Positions 9,279 to 18,100 of a DNA stretch of 64,000 nt are shown here, in pieces. This DNA is from JBGRQA01 sp041725895 (GTDB lineage: Bacteria; Bacteroidota; Bacteroidia; Bacteroidales; Marinifilaceae), in the NCBI GenBank assembly GCA_041725895.1, contig JBGRQA010000012.1, positions 62,001-126,000 on the forward strand. Reading direction: 5' to 3'. Made by a program: the position numbers and the translations under genes. Numbering within the stretch: position 1 is the first letter of the stretch; each line of letters starts with the position of its first letter. A model generated the notes under the pieces. The model had not been told where the DNA came from. It saw only the letters and a list, made by a program, of their open reading frames with translations, and searched no databases.

Positions 9279-9473
9279 CTATTTTTTCACAGCTTTGAAT
9301 TCCACAATTTTTCGCATTATTATTTCAGCGCTATGTATTGGCTGAACTCCCCGATCAAGTAGTATTGCAAAAATTATTAATGCTAAACCTGTATAAGCAA
9401 AAAGAACAAGGATTATCCAGTTACTATAATAAGTTTCAACAACAAAGATTAAAGATCCTACCACGCCTAACAT
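9279..9473 (-). CDS. Small two-helix membrane protein heading the defence operon
   Basis: 64 residues with two hydrophobic segments (about 2-12 with 18-26, and 27-43) and a basic C-terminal tail ending KIVEFKAVKK. I do not recognise a family. It lies 36 bases upstream of the ATPase on the same strand, downstream of a promoter-like sequence, so it is probably the first gene of the same transcript. A small membrane protein could be an effector or anchor, or simply an unrelated short gene; only position supports a link. Whether it is truly coding is not certain. Confidence 0.5.
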   Translation of the reverse strand: MLGVVGSLIFVVETYYSNWIILVLFAYTGLALIIFAILLDRGVQPIHSAEIIMRKIVEFKAVKK

Positions 9474-9535
9474 CAGAATAATTGCTTTAATGAAATTGTA
9501 GAAAAATCTACGAATGGAATTCTTTTGGAAATATT

Positions 9536-9568
9536 CAAAATTAAAAATTTTTATGACAAATTATACAA
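9536..9568 (-). promoter_or_regulatory. Bacteroidota-type promoter for the defence operon
   Basis: On the minus strand, TAATTTTG at 9543-9536 fits the TAnnTTTG -7 element, with TTG at 9568-9566, spacing 22 bases (slightly long). It lies 63 bases upstream of the small membrane protein start. Match is by eye. Confidence 0.4.
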
Positions 9569-10943
9569 TACCACTATACATGGAACGTTTTACTTAAATA
9601 ATACCTTACATCTATTTCCTTTAAAAATTATACTACTTGGTAATCAAACTATCGGCAACTATTGTATTCCATCCTTCATTTCTCCGGAAAAATAATTATG
9701 TGTTGCATGAAAAAGTAAACAGTCAAGCCATGGGCGTTTCAGAAGAAGAATAGCCCGTATCTAAAAATGTTTATGGCAAAACAGTCTGGAAATTTAATTG
9801 GGATTGAACCTATTTCCTTTTGTTCTTGATCCCCCTTCACGACGTAAGAAACATACTGATTTTCCGAATTCCACTAGGCCGTCGCTTCTACTTTCCATAC
9901 AACCCCGGGCTAAGACACAATAGCTCAAAAGCCGAAGTTCTATCCCTCGTATCAAAAGTTGTTTGATATAGTAACGGAGCATAATTAAAACGAATTGGAC
10001 CCGAAGCTATATTGAAAAATAGGTCACAATGAAACTCAAGGAAAATAGCCCTGTAGTCTCCCTCCTCATTCACTGAATTTTGGAATACTGCTCCATTATA
10101 TGATTTTTAGGGGTTAAAGTTCCTACCAAACCCAAGGAAAGCCCTCCCAAAGGCAAAAACAGAAGCTGCTTTCCCGGAAACATTTCGCTCTAAGTGGCAC
10201 AAGGGAGGTTCGTTTGGGCTAAGAGGAGGTGCAAAGAGAACAACCGGCGGAGCTTTTCCGCTAAAGAAGGCGCCTAAGGCATCAAGGAGACATGCTTTTG
10301 CGGGGAAGGGTTTGTCGAAATGATGCAAAGTTGGTTCTAAAGGGAGTTCGTTCTGTTCAAACCAGGAGATGTCTTGAATTTTCCTGCCCTTTTTCAGGTC
10401 CCGGGGTCAGTTCGATTTTGCAAAACAAGGAGCCGATGTTCAATATATGCAAATGGCCCCTCCCAATAAACCAACCGGTCTTGCTTTTTCGCAAAAGGGA
10501 AAGTCAAACAGACAGTCGGGCCTGCCAAATAGACAAAAAGAGTTTTTTTTCTTCCCAATTCAATAAAAACTCCATTTGCTATTGCATAACTATTTCGCTT
10601 TTGCGGAAAATGATCTAACTTGCATTTAGTTAACATTACACACAAGGGCATTCGTTATAGTAAACTATTATACCGCAAAGCCAATCGATCTGAACGAAAC
10701 ACGAACACGCTGTTTCCAAACCTCTTCCAGTACAGGCAATTGCTTTTTGTGCCTGGTGCGCCTTACTTTTCCCTTTATTAATATGACAACAAATGCATTC
10801 GATCAATCATGAAGAATGAAGTAGTTCAGCATCCTCCAAAGAAAGTCCGGGTTCGCCCTCATCGGTGTTGGTACTACTCATGCTTTCACCATAGATACAG
10901 AATATTGCATTAACATTTATTCTTTCACTAAAAAAAATATATC
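9569..10943. other. Long gene-poor stretch before the accessory genes
   Basis: No convincing gene. Two minus-strand open stretches at 9888-10073 and 9794-9982 overlap in different frames and look like a decayed fragment; I could not name a parent. Around 10110-10600 the DNA is richer in G and C and purine-biased, without codon structure. No tRNA was seen. Confidence 0.4.
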
Positions 10944-11855
10944 ATGAACAAAGAGAACCTTGCCAAATGGAACAGCTTTAAGAGCGTTGGACAGGTATTA
11001 ACGGAGAATCGATCCACCCTGGAGGGAAATCCTCTGGCCCTGGATCTGGCCGATAAATTTGTTCAAGCAGTTTCGAAACTGAGCCTGCTGGAGGATCAAA
11101 CCCAGCAAACCACTAAGGCAACGACGATTGAAAAGAAACAGATTCGTGTAGAAATGATCGACATTGCCTATCAAATTGTTCCCTGTATTGTAAACTGTGC
11201 CATCAGTACAGAAAATTTGGGTCTGAAAAGTAAGTTCAGTTACCCAAAGAACAAATTGATCTACGCCACACAGGTGGACCTACCGGAAATGATTGATGAG
11301 ATAATTCAAGCCTGCGAAACCCATGGGACGGCAATGGCCGAATTCATGTACACGCCCGAGTTGCTTACCCAACTAAAAGGCAAGAAGGCGAAATTCCTGG
11401 AATTGAACAACCAGGGACAAATTATAGTTCGCCGCCGTCGGGACGCCAACCAGCAGTTCCTGGAGCAGATTCGAATACTGGATCGCCTGCTTCACGAGAA
11501 GCTGGATTGGGTCATCACTCTCTTTAAGGATAGTCATCCTTTGTTCTACAAAAACTATAATCTGAACCGCCAGCTCGAACATTTCCCCCAGTACAGTTAC
11601 GCACTGCAGGGAAAGGTTGTGGATAAAATTACCGGAGATAGCGTACAATATGGTAAGGCCATTATTCCGGAGCTGCAGAGAGCAACTCAGATTACAAGCA
11701 AGGGCAACTTCCGGTTCAAGCGACTGCCTGAAGGGCGTTACACACTGGAGGTTCACAACTTGAGCTACAAAACAACCTCCCTGATCTTCTCCCACTATCC
11801 GGAACAGAACCAAAAGATGGTGATCGAAATGGAACCCCTGCCGGTAGAGGTTTAA
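10944..11855 (+). CDS. Uncharacterised protein with C-terminal carboxypeptidase-regulatory-like fold
   Basis: 303 residues. About 1-215 is a helical region of unknown function (LADKFVQAVSKLSLLEDQTQ and similar). The last ~80 residues (YALQGKVVDKITGDSVQYGK, TQITSKGNFRFKRLPEGRYT) look like a carboxypeptidase-D regulatory-like beta-sandwich, common in Bacteroidota surface proteins, but there is no signal peptide so it is probably cytoplasmic. Codon third positions are richer in G and C than in neighbouring genes, suggesting transfer or a different mutational history. A strong terminator follows 84 bases downstream. Paralogues often occur in several copies in such genomes, but that is not checked here. 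Confidence 0.7.
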   Translation: MNKENLAKWNSFKSVGQVLTENRSTLEGNPLALDLADKFVQAVSKLSLLEDQTQQTTKATTIEKKQIRVEMIDIAYQIVPCIVNCAISTENLGLKSKFSYPKNKLIYATQVDLPEMIDEIIQACETHGTAMAEFMYTPELLTQLKGKKAKFLELNNQGQIIVRRRRDANQQFLEQIRILDRLLHEKLDWVITLFKDSHPLFYKNYNLNRQLEHFPQYSYALQGKVVDKITGDSVQYGKAIIPELQRATQITSKGNFRFKRLPEGRYTLEVHNLSYKTTSLIFSHYPEQNQKMVIEMEPLPVEV

Positions 11856-11938
11856 GTTCGGGTTTTATGCCCCCTGATTGGGGATGGTAAAACGAATGCA
11901 ACTGAAACCGCCCAAAACTTGTAGAACCAGACAGGATG

Positions 11939-11969
11939 CCCGGTGCTTCTGCGGAAGCACCGGGTTTTT
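11939..11969 (+). terminator. Strong rho-independent terminator
   Basis: Perfect 11-bp GC-rich stem (11939-11949 with 11954-11964), loop TGCG, followed by five Ts. Ends the 10944-11855 transcript, so the DUF3987 gene must have its own promoter. Confidence 0.85.
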
Positions 11970-12133
11970 GAGGGGAACCTATTCCCCGCCTGTTCGATAT
12001 TGATTCTGCCGTTGCATTTATCTTCCGCAACAAAATGGGGCTCCTGCGAACTTTAGCCTGTCAGACATGCAAAGTCTTTTGAGAATGGCTACTCCGCAAA
12101 CGAGCAAGGTATTAACCGGCTAAACGATTACTT

Positions 12134-13504
12134 ATGTATACCGACGCAAACACTCTTCTTCGGAGAACGGATAGCGAAAAGTGTATTGAACCAAAGGAGG
12201 CATTGCCTACCTTTCCGCCTCATCTTTACAATACTTTGCCCAAGCTCCTTTGCAAGGCCTGTAAAGCGGGGCAATCGGACCAGGAACGGGATCTTCTTCT
12301 TTTGGGCAGCTTGGTGTGCTTAAGCAGTGCTTTACCCAACACGTATGGAATCTACGCCGGACAGAGAATCTACCCCAACCTATTCCTTTTCGTTTCGGCC
12401 CGGGCATCGGCCGGCAAAAGCATTCTCAACCATTGCAAGACCCTGGTAAAGCCCATCCATCGCGATTTGACCAGGGAATCGGAATCGCAGCACCAGCAGT
12501 TCGAAGCGGAGCTCTCCCGCTACCTATCGATACGCAAAATGAAACCGGAACAGCCAAGGCCTCAAAAACCACCGGTCAGGATGCTGTTTATCCCGGCCAA
12601 CAACAGCGCTACGGGCATGTTCCAGCTTCTGGGAGACAATGACTCCTCTCTCCTGTTTGAAACGGAGGGAGACACCCTGGCCCACTCCTTTAAATCGGAT
12701 TACGGGAACTACTCGGACGGTTTTCGAAAAGCCTTTCAGCATGAATCGATTAGTTTCTTCCGGCGCACCGATCAGGAACATGTAGAAATTGAGCATCCAA
12801 AGCTTTCGGCACTGCTTTCGGGTACGCCCCAACAAATAACCAATTTGATCCCCAGTGCGGAAAATGGTCTTTTCAGCCGCTTCATTTTCTACACTTTGCC
12901 CCTCATACTGGAATGGAAGAATGTCTTCTCAACAACGATAAACACCAGCCTGGAAAACTATTTTCAGGACCTGGGACAGGAGTTTTATGCAACCTTCCAA
13001 AACCTGCAGAACGCCCCTACCACCGAATTCCAGTTCTCCAGGGAACAGCAGGAACGATTCAACCGGCATTTTGGCCAATGGCAGGAAAAATATGCTACCC
13101 TGTTAGGCCTGGATTACATGGCTACGGTACGCCGTCTGGGCCTGATTACCTTTCGCCTGGCCATGATCCTGACCCGTTTAAGGGCTTCGGAAAACCATCT
13201 TCAAACTGCCCCGCTGATTTGCAACGATGCCGACTACTACTCCGTGATGGAGATGGCCAGCACCCTGATCCAACACAGCAAGTTCGTTTTTCAGCAACTC
13301 CCTGCCATGCAACGCCCGCTGAAAAGGCAAAATCAACAGGAAATTTACTTCTCGAGTCTGCCGGACAAGTTCAACCGCCAGGAATACCTGGAAACGGCCC
13401 GGAATAGCCATATTCCGGAGAAAACAGCCGATAAATACATTGCTAAATTCTGCAACTCGGGCCTGCTGCGCAAACCCAAACACAACTGGTACGAGAAAAT
13501 GTAG
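12134..13504 (+). CDS. DUF3987-type protein (primase/helicase-like, mobile-element associated)
   Basis: 456 residues. PNLFLFVSARASAGKSILNH near 90-105 resembles the degenerate Walker-type loop of DUF3987 proteins, followed by FETEGDTLAHSF and PKLSALLSGTPQQITNLIP, both characteristic of that family. The C-terminal part (about 395-450) looks like a small winged-helix (FNRQEYLETARNSHIPEKTA). Members are usually carried by integrative elements and phages of Bacteroidota, often next to primases; no primase or integrase is seen here, so it may be a remnant cargo gene. Codon use is GC-rich as in the preceding gene. Start ATG at 12134 is not preceded by a clear ribosome site. Confidence 0.75.
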   Translation: MYTDANTLLRRTDSEKCIEPKEALPTFPPHLYNTLPKLLCKACKAGQSDQERDLLLLGSLVCLSSALPNTYGIYAGQRIYPNLFLFVSARASAGKSILNHCKTLVKPIHRDLTRESESQHQQFEAELSRYLSIRKMKPEQPRPQKPPVRMLFIPANNSATGMFQLLGDNDSSLLFETEGDTLAHSFKSDYGNYSDGFRKAFQHESISFFRRTDQEHVEIEHPKLSALLSGTPQQITNLIPSAENGLFSRFIFYTLPLILEWKNVFSTTINTSLENYFQDLGQEFYATFQNLQNAPTTEFQFSREQQERFNRHFGQWQEKYATLLGLDYMATVRRLGLITFRLAMILTRLRASENHLQTAPLICNDADYYSVMEMASTLIQHSKFVFQQLPAMQRPLKRQNQQEIYFSSLPDKFNRQEYLETARNSHIPEKTADKYIAKFCNSGLLRKPKHNWYEKM

Positions 13505-13559
13505 GGGGTGCTGCGGTAAAGTTCGGGAGGGAGTCTTTCGTTTCATTGGAGGGAGAAGG

Positions 13560-14045
13560 CAATGGTTCTGGCCTCTAGATACAAGCTTTTAGTTGCAAGT
13601 CACAAGCTACTAGCCTCTAGCTTCAAGCTTCTAGCTGTTAGTCGTTTCATATTTTACCATAGAAAAACACATAAGAGGAACAGAGTAACTAGGGGAATGA
13701 ACTCTGTTAATTAAGCTGAATGCTGAATAATAGGACTGGAATGTCAATCCCCCTTCCCCGTGGGCTACGCCGAATGCTGCGCATTTTTCTAAGGGGGAAT
13801 TAGGGCAGTGAAAAAATTATTGCTACTAGCCTATAGCTGCAAGCCTCAAGCTTCTAGATACAAGCCATTAGCTGTTAGTAGTTTATTATTTTGTCATAGG
13901 AAAACACATAGGAGGAACAAAGTAACTTAGGGTAAAAGACCTATTAATTATGCTGAATAATAGGACTGGAATGTCAATCCCCCTGCCCCGTTGGCTACGC
14001 CGAATGCTGCGCATTTTTCTAAGGGGGAATTAGGGCAGTGGAAGT
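13560..14045. repeat. Two tandem ~235-bp repeat units with palindromic cores
   Basis: Cores at 13746-13810 and 13976-14040 share GGCTACGCCGAATGCTGCGC and end in a GGGGGAATTAGGGCAGTG-like block. The units also share an AAGCTTCTAGCTGTTAG-like stretch and a following 100-base segment. See the larger field at 17845-20125. Confidence 0.85.
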
Positions 14046-14184
14046 ATAGTCACAAGATGCAAGTAATTCTTTCTTGTCTATTGGGAAAAACAGGGAGGAT
14101 AGGATTAATATTTAATTACTGTTTATAGGGTTAGAATATTTCCGTGATAAAATTTCCTCCCACATGATGAAAATTAATAGAGTA

Positions 14185-14598
14185 CTACTCTGTCACTTCC
14201 CCCTTTACCAATAGGTCTACTGATCCTTTTTCGATGTTAGCATAAATTTTAAGAACTTTTCGAAAGCGAGCCTGAGTTTTGCTTTGAAAACTAACACTAA
14301 GAACTCCACTACTTCCGGGCATAATGGGCTCTTCAGGCCATTTAGCAGAAACACATCCACAAGAGGTAACTACATTGTAAACTATCAAAGGAGAAGTTCC
14401 ACGGTTGTAGAACTTTACCTCCCTGGTTACTTTCTTAGCAACTCCAACTTTACCCATATCATATACAACACTCTCCAATGCCAATTTGGAATTATCGGTC
14501 AAATGATGCGGATTCGGCTTGTTATGGTAAATTTCATAGAAGAAAAACAAAGCAACAATGAACAGTAAAAAGCTAATTATCTGAATTAAAGTTTTCAT
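14185..14598 (-). CDS. DUF1573 exported protein
   Basis: 137 residues: an N-terminal hydrophobic anchor (about 5-22), then a single immunoglobulin-like DUF1573 domain with the diagnostic VTSCGCVSAKWPEEPIMPG and a closing IYANIEKGSVDLLVKGEV strand. DUF1573 proteins are envelope proteins of Bacteroidota often found with thioredoxin-like and peptide genes. It lies downstream of the two Cys-rich peptide genes on the same strand but behind their terminator-like hairpin, so it may be expressed separately. Molecular role unknown. Confidence 0.85.
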   Translation of the reverse strand: MKTLIQIISFLLFIVALFFFYEIYHNKPNPHHLTDNSKLALESVVYDMGKVGVAKKVTREVKFYNRGTSPLIVYNVVTSCGCVSAKWPEEPIMPGSSGVLSVSFQSKTQARFRKVLKIYANIEKGSVDLLVKGEVTE

Positions 14599-14732
14599 AA
14601 CAAAAGAATACTACGATAAAATTGGAAAGGATCAAAAAAGTCACTCAAACTCATTGCATCACAAGGTTCATTCCTCGACTTCATAATAACAAGCTCAGGA
14701 AATTGACACCTTCGTAATTACATACAATAAAA

Positions 14733-14759
14733 GAGTTGGCAGGTACGCCCTACCAACTC
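14733..14759 (-). terminator. Terminator-like hairpin after the peptide genes
   Basis: 7-bp arms 14733-14739 and 14753-14759; on the minus strand the hairpin is followed by CTTTTATTG. Only the right arm and loop are present in the duplicated copy at 15211-15235, which dates the duplication boundary. Confidence 0.5.
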
Positions 14760-14771
14760 CCATCTTAATTA

Positions 14772-14990
14772 CTAATTTCTATTTCCCGTTGTTGTTGTAT
14801 ACTTATTACAGCAACCATCACCATCACCATCGTATTCATGAGAACAACTACTTCCTGTGCAACTAGCACCCTCTGGTCCTTGTGGATCCATTTGCAAATG
14901 AGCATTTGCAACTAAAAAATTACCGGTTGCAACCAACAAAATCAAAGCTAAACTACAAGCTGCTACGAAAGATTTCTTTTTAGAATTCAT
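14772..14990 (-). CDS. NVEALA-like exported Cys-rich peptide, copy 1
   Basis: 72 residues. A basic start (MNSKKKSF), a hydrophobic helix and a NFLVANAHL segment that matches the position and spirit of the NVEALA motif, with a likely signal-peptidase cut after ANA. The mature ~40-residue peptide holds four cysteines (SCTGSSC, GCC) and an acidic DGDGDG stretch, ending TGNRN. NVEALA-type peptides in Bacteroidota are typically found with 6-bladed beta-propeller lipoproteins and thioredoxin-like proteins, which is exactly the local context. Function of the family is not established; a secreted or surface peptide is likely. Paralogue at 15245-15478. Confidence 0.8.
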   Translation of the reverse strand: MNSKKKSFVAACSLALILLVATGNFLVANAHLQMDPQGPEGASCTGSSCSHEYDGDGDGCCNKYTTTTGNRN

Positions 14991-15012
14991 AATTAAAAAT
15001 TTTAGATTAATA

Positions 15013-15212
15013 ATAAATGGTCAAAAAATTGACTCTTTATGAAAATATTCAATGATTCTCTTGAAACAGGGATTTTCAATTGCATGATCTGAACGGAAAA
15101 GGTATGCGAATATGGTTTTCAATTCACGATCCAGTACAAAATAGTAGGATACCTCATATATCACATCATTATCAACCTGTAAAGAGAGTTAAGAGGGATA
15201 GCTGTAAAGCGG
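15013..15212 (-). pseudogene. Truncated duplicate of the thioredoxin-like gene 3' end
   Basis: This segment is about 85-90% identical by eye to the last ~180 bases of the gene at 15520-16137, at a constant offset of 490 bases. The equivalent of the stop codon (TAA in the parent) reads TCA, and there is no 5' part, so it cannot be functional. It arose with the tandem duplication of the peptide gene. Confidence 0.85.
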
Positions 15213-15244
15213 CATGTACGCCCTACCAACTCCCATCTTAAACA

Positions 15245-15478
15245 CTAATTTCTATTTCCCGTAGATGTTGTATACTTATTACAGCAGCCATCACCATCAC
15301 TATCGTATTCATGAGAACAACTACTTCCTGTGCAACTAGCACCATCTTCATGCTTAAAACCAACGTCTCCTGGTTCCGATTGAAAATGAGCATTTGCAAC
15401 AAAATAATTACCAGCTGCAAATAACATAATCAATGCTAAACTACAAGCTGCCACGAAAGATTTCTTTTTAGAATTCAT
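15245..15478 (-). CDS. NVEALA-like exported Cys-rich peptide, copy 2
   Basis: 77 residues. Same design as copy 1: MNSKKKSFVAACSLALI leader, NYFVANAHF motif, then SCTGSSCSHEYDSDGDGCC and a TGNRN end. It differs by five extra residues in the variable segment after the cleavage site (EPGDVGFKHEDG), while the Cys-rich tail is almost unchanged. Conservation of the tail with divergence in the linker suggests the tail is the functional part. It begins 42 bases after the thioredoxin-like gene, so it is probably in its operon. Confidence 0.8.
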   Translation of the reverse strand: MNSKKKSFVAACSLALIMLFAAGNYFVANAHFQSEPGDVGFKHEDGASCTGSSCSHEYDSDGDGCCNKYTTSTGNRN

Positions 15479-15519
15479 AATTGAAAATTTTAGATTAATA
15501 AAATAAATGGTTAAGAAAT

Positions 15520-16137
15520 TTACTCTTTATGAAAATATTCAATGATTCTCTTGAAATAGGGACTTTCAATCGCATGATCGGAGCGGGAAAGGTATGTGAA
15601 TTTGGTTTTCAATTCACGATCCAGCACAAAATAGTAGGATGCTTCATATATCGTATCATTATCAGCCTGTAAAGAGAGTTGTGAGGGATAGCTGTAAAGC
15701 GGAAACTTTAGATGATTCTGCTCGGAAAATATCTTCATCTCCTTAAGACTTGCCACATCCGACAAAACCAAAATATTTTCCGCACCAATACTATCCGTAA
15801 TCTGATTTAGAATTTCCATATCGTTCTCGACACAAGGAGGACAGGAAAATTGACTGAAGCGATACACCAACACATCTTTCTCAATACACTCTTCAATACT
15901 TTTTTGACTGTTGTCGATGGCTCTAATTTTAATGTTATCAAGGGTCCTAAAATCAGAGAGGATTTCCAAGCTCTGATTCCTCAGAAACTTCTCGTGCACT
16001 GCAAGGGAATTGGCCATCTCCCTCTTACACTCGTACAACCGGGCATTGTTGTTGTTGATAAGATGATGGACGTAGACAAAACTTGCTATAACACAAACAA
16101 ATGCTACGATAAACAAATAACTACTAATTTTATTCAT
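15520..16137 (-). CDS. Membrane-anchored thioredoxin-like protein (CPPC)
   Basis: 205 residues. One N-terminal helix (about 7-26) anchors a periplasmic domain. A redox motif FSQFSCPPCVENDMEILNQ sits near 98-115, followed by strand and helix patterns of the thioredoxin fold (AENILVLSDVASLKEMKIF, YFVLDRELKTKF). CPPC is typical of TlpA/alkyl-hydroperoxide-like proteins in these loci. It lies between the beta-propeller gene and the Cys-rich peptides, so it may form, reduce or protect the peptides' disulfides; that is inference. The upstream gap of 175 bases could hold a separate promoter. Confidence 0.75.
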   Translation of the reverse strand: MNKISSYLFIVAFVCVIASFVYVHHLINNNNARLYECKREMANSLAVHEKFLRNQSLEILSDFRTLDNIKIRAIDNSQKSIEECIEKDVLVYRFSQFSCPPCVENDMEILNQITDSIGAENILVLSDVASLKEMKIFSEQNHLKFPLYSYPSQLSLQADNDTIYEASYYFVLDRELKTKFTYLSRSDHAIESPYFKRIIEYFHKE

Positions 16138-16312
16138 GTGTTTTTAATTTGCTTTCATTGGTGACCCGGAACCAACCTAAGTTAATCCCCAATAGTTATC
16201 GGGACTTCCGGGTAAAAATTATTGCTTCCTCGGTTTATTATTTCCCTGGCCGGGAGTTATCGAAATAATAATTTTCTAATTCTACCTGTTCCTTCTTTGA
16301 AATTCCACTGGT

Positions 16313-17473
16313 TTACTTTTCCAGGACAAAATTCATGAGTACCTGGTTACTAAATGCATCAACACTGCCCAATTCTCCGTATTCTCCCTCCAGGGAGGAG
16401 ATATAGTTGCGAAATGTTAAGGCATCAACCACGCCCACAAACTTGTTCCCCTCCTTCAGTCCTTTGATTCGACATACCGGCAATTGGTTGTCCGAACACA
16501 AATCAAATGAACTGATCATCTTTTTAGTTATTCTATCAACAATAATGAACTCGCTCCCCCCCCTATATTTGAAAGAAACGGTAGCATAATCGTCATTAAT
16601 GAACAAATCACTCAAAGGACCAACTCTATTCCCCTTTCGAATTTCCCGCCGATAGAATCGATGTCCCTTGTCTAAATCTTCGTCCGTTATTTGATATTTG
16701 CCAAAATCGAAATCCAATACCTGACTTGCCCCTCCATCAACCAACTGATAGATATGATTGTCGCCCGGAGCTATAAAATAATTCTCCTCCCCTTTACAAA
16801 TTGGATTGATTAAGGTAACTAATCTTGTTTTGGGATTACTCTTGATTAACTTCCTGTCAAGAGCCTTAAAGTCATCCTTATACGTCAAATAATCATACAA
16901 TTCCCGTTCAATCACCTCTCCTCCTTCAACAAGGTAGAACTGGGAGAAAATCAGGAAATCTCCCCCTCCCAAATGAGTCATATTTCGTATGGCCAAACGG
17001 GGACTTATTTCAGATTTTAGATAGCTTAAATTTAAATCGTAAGTATTCAATTTGAAGGTCATCTGGTCCCACAACAGGATTGTTTTTTCATCCCGGTTGA
17101 TGCAAAAATCCCAAGGCTCAATAATTTCGCCAGGCCCTTTCCCTCTTTTCACTTTATTTAAAAACTTACCGGCTTTATCGAAAACAAATAGTGTTTTCGA
17201 AACCTTCTTGTCAAACACATAAATCCGATCCTGGAAAAACTCAAGAGTGGTAATATCTCCAATTAAAGTGCTATCGTTAGATTCCAAACGGATAAAGGAT
17301 TCGATCCTCGCATGAGCATTACAGGTACTCTTTTCGGGGCTAACAGATATGGTGGTTTCTTTATAGCCATTCCCACAGCTACTGAGAAGAAAACTTACCC
17401 CAAAAAATAATAAATGATGAGCTATAGTAACCCATACCATTTTTTGTTTCGCGTTGCGACAAGAGTTATTCAT
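16313..17473 (-). CDS. 6-bladed beta-propeller lipoprotein
   Basis: About 386 residues. A lipoprotein signal ends in FLLSSCG, then repeated beta-blades typical of the Bacteroidota 6-bladed propeller family: LEFFQDRIYVFDKKVSKTLF, FDKAGKFLNKVKRGKGPGEI and LLWDQMTFKLNTYDL. The GKGPGE turn is diagnostic. These proteins accompany NVEALA peptides in other genomes; the link to function is unknown, binding or display being plausible. I chose the ATG at 17473 because it keeps the basic RNAKQK before the hydrophobic helix; ATGs at 17494, 17482 and 17440 are also in frame. Probably outer-membrane anchored. Confidence 0.8.
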   Translation of the reverse strand: MNNSCRNAKQKMVWVTIAHHLLFFGVSFLLSSCGNGYKETTISVSPEKSTCNAHARIESFIRLESNDSTLIGDITTLEFFQDRIYVFDKKVSKTLFVFDKAGKFLNKVKRGKGPGEIIEPWDFCINRDEKTILLWDQMTFKLNTYDLNLSYLKSEISPRLAIRNMTHLGGGDFLIFSQFYLVEGGEVIERELYDYLTYKDDFKALDRKLIKSNPKTRLVTLINPICKGEENYFIAPGDNHIYQLVDGGASQVLDFDFGKYQITDEDLDKGHRFYRREIRKGNRVGPLSDLFINDDYATVSFKYRGGSEFIIVDRITKKMISSFDLCSDNQLPVCRIKGLKEGNKFVGVVDALTFRNYISSLEGEYGELGSVDAFSNQVLMNFVLEK

Positions 17474-17678
17474 AATACACATAAAGCAATTCATTTATGA
17501 TTCAAACTTACTAGGAGACATTTCCGGATTGTGTGCATCCGTACATTTCTGAACAATCATAATACTTGAAGCAAAATTCAGTAAAAAAACCGCACCCATC
17601 CAATTCACATACAAGCACTTTCAATGGCATTTCAGAAATAAAACACCTTTTTTTATGATAATAACCGTTAACTACTAG

Positions 17679-17708
17679 TTAATTCCCTATTTAACAAAAA
17701 GGTAACCC
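17679..17708 (-). promoter_or_regulatory. 30-base element shared with the C25 protease upstream region
   Basis: The plus strand reads TTAATTCCCTATT then AACAAAAAGGTAACC, nearly identical to 56685-56714. Both copies lie 110-210 bases upstream of a minus-strand exported-protein gene and have the same orientation. A shared regulatory or promoter element is likely; no regulator is identified. Confidence 0.5.
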
Positions 17709-17844
17709 GAAAACAATCACAATTGTATGGGTGGTGGTTTTTTCGTGATATTCGGCACCTCAAACTCCGTGGACGGTAACTCTTTGTTGCATAAGATATA
17801 GTCCCTTCAAACCAAAAAGTATTTTTTTAAATCTTTGGTAATTC

Positions 17845-17909
17845 AATCCCACTGCCCCGTTGGCTACGCCGAATGCTGCGCATTTTTCTAAGGGGGAATT
17901 AGGGCAGTG
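17845..17909. repeat. Palindromic repeat core, isolated copy
   Basis: Single core of the repeat family. Its ends form a perfect 9-bp inverted repeat (17849-17857 with 17902-17910), and inside, AATGC pairs with GCATT around TGC. This shows the core is a long imperfect hairpin. Confidence 0.85.
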
Positions 17910-18100
17910 GAAGGATAGTCACAAGCTGCTAGCCTTTAGTTGCAAGTCCCAAGCTTTTAGGGATCAAGTGGAAAAATTGTGGAGGAAATGTGAGCCTTTG
18001 CAATTAATGATTTGCTGTTCCCACTTTGCTAAGTAGGGCATCTGGTAAACCTGCAAGGCTTTAATAAATTTAGCCCTGGGTATATGTGGGTATGTAAATA

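Noticed and set aside
9794..10073. Two overlapping minus-strand open frames in the long gap
   Set aside because: They are in different frames, lack any recognisable motif, and no start has a ribosome site. At most a decayed fragment.
10107..10328. 73-residue minus-strand frame rich in Pro and Ala
   Set aside because: No family signal and the opposite strand has equal bias; composition alone explains the open frame.
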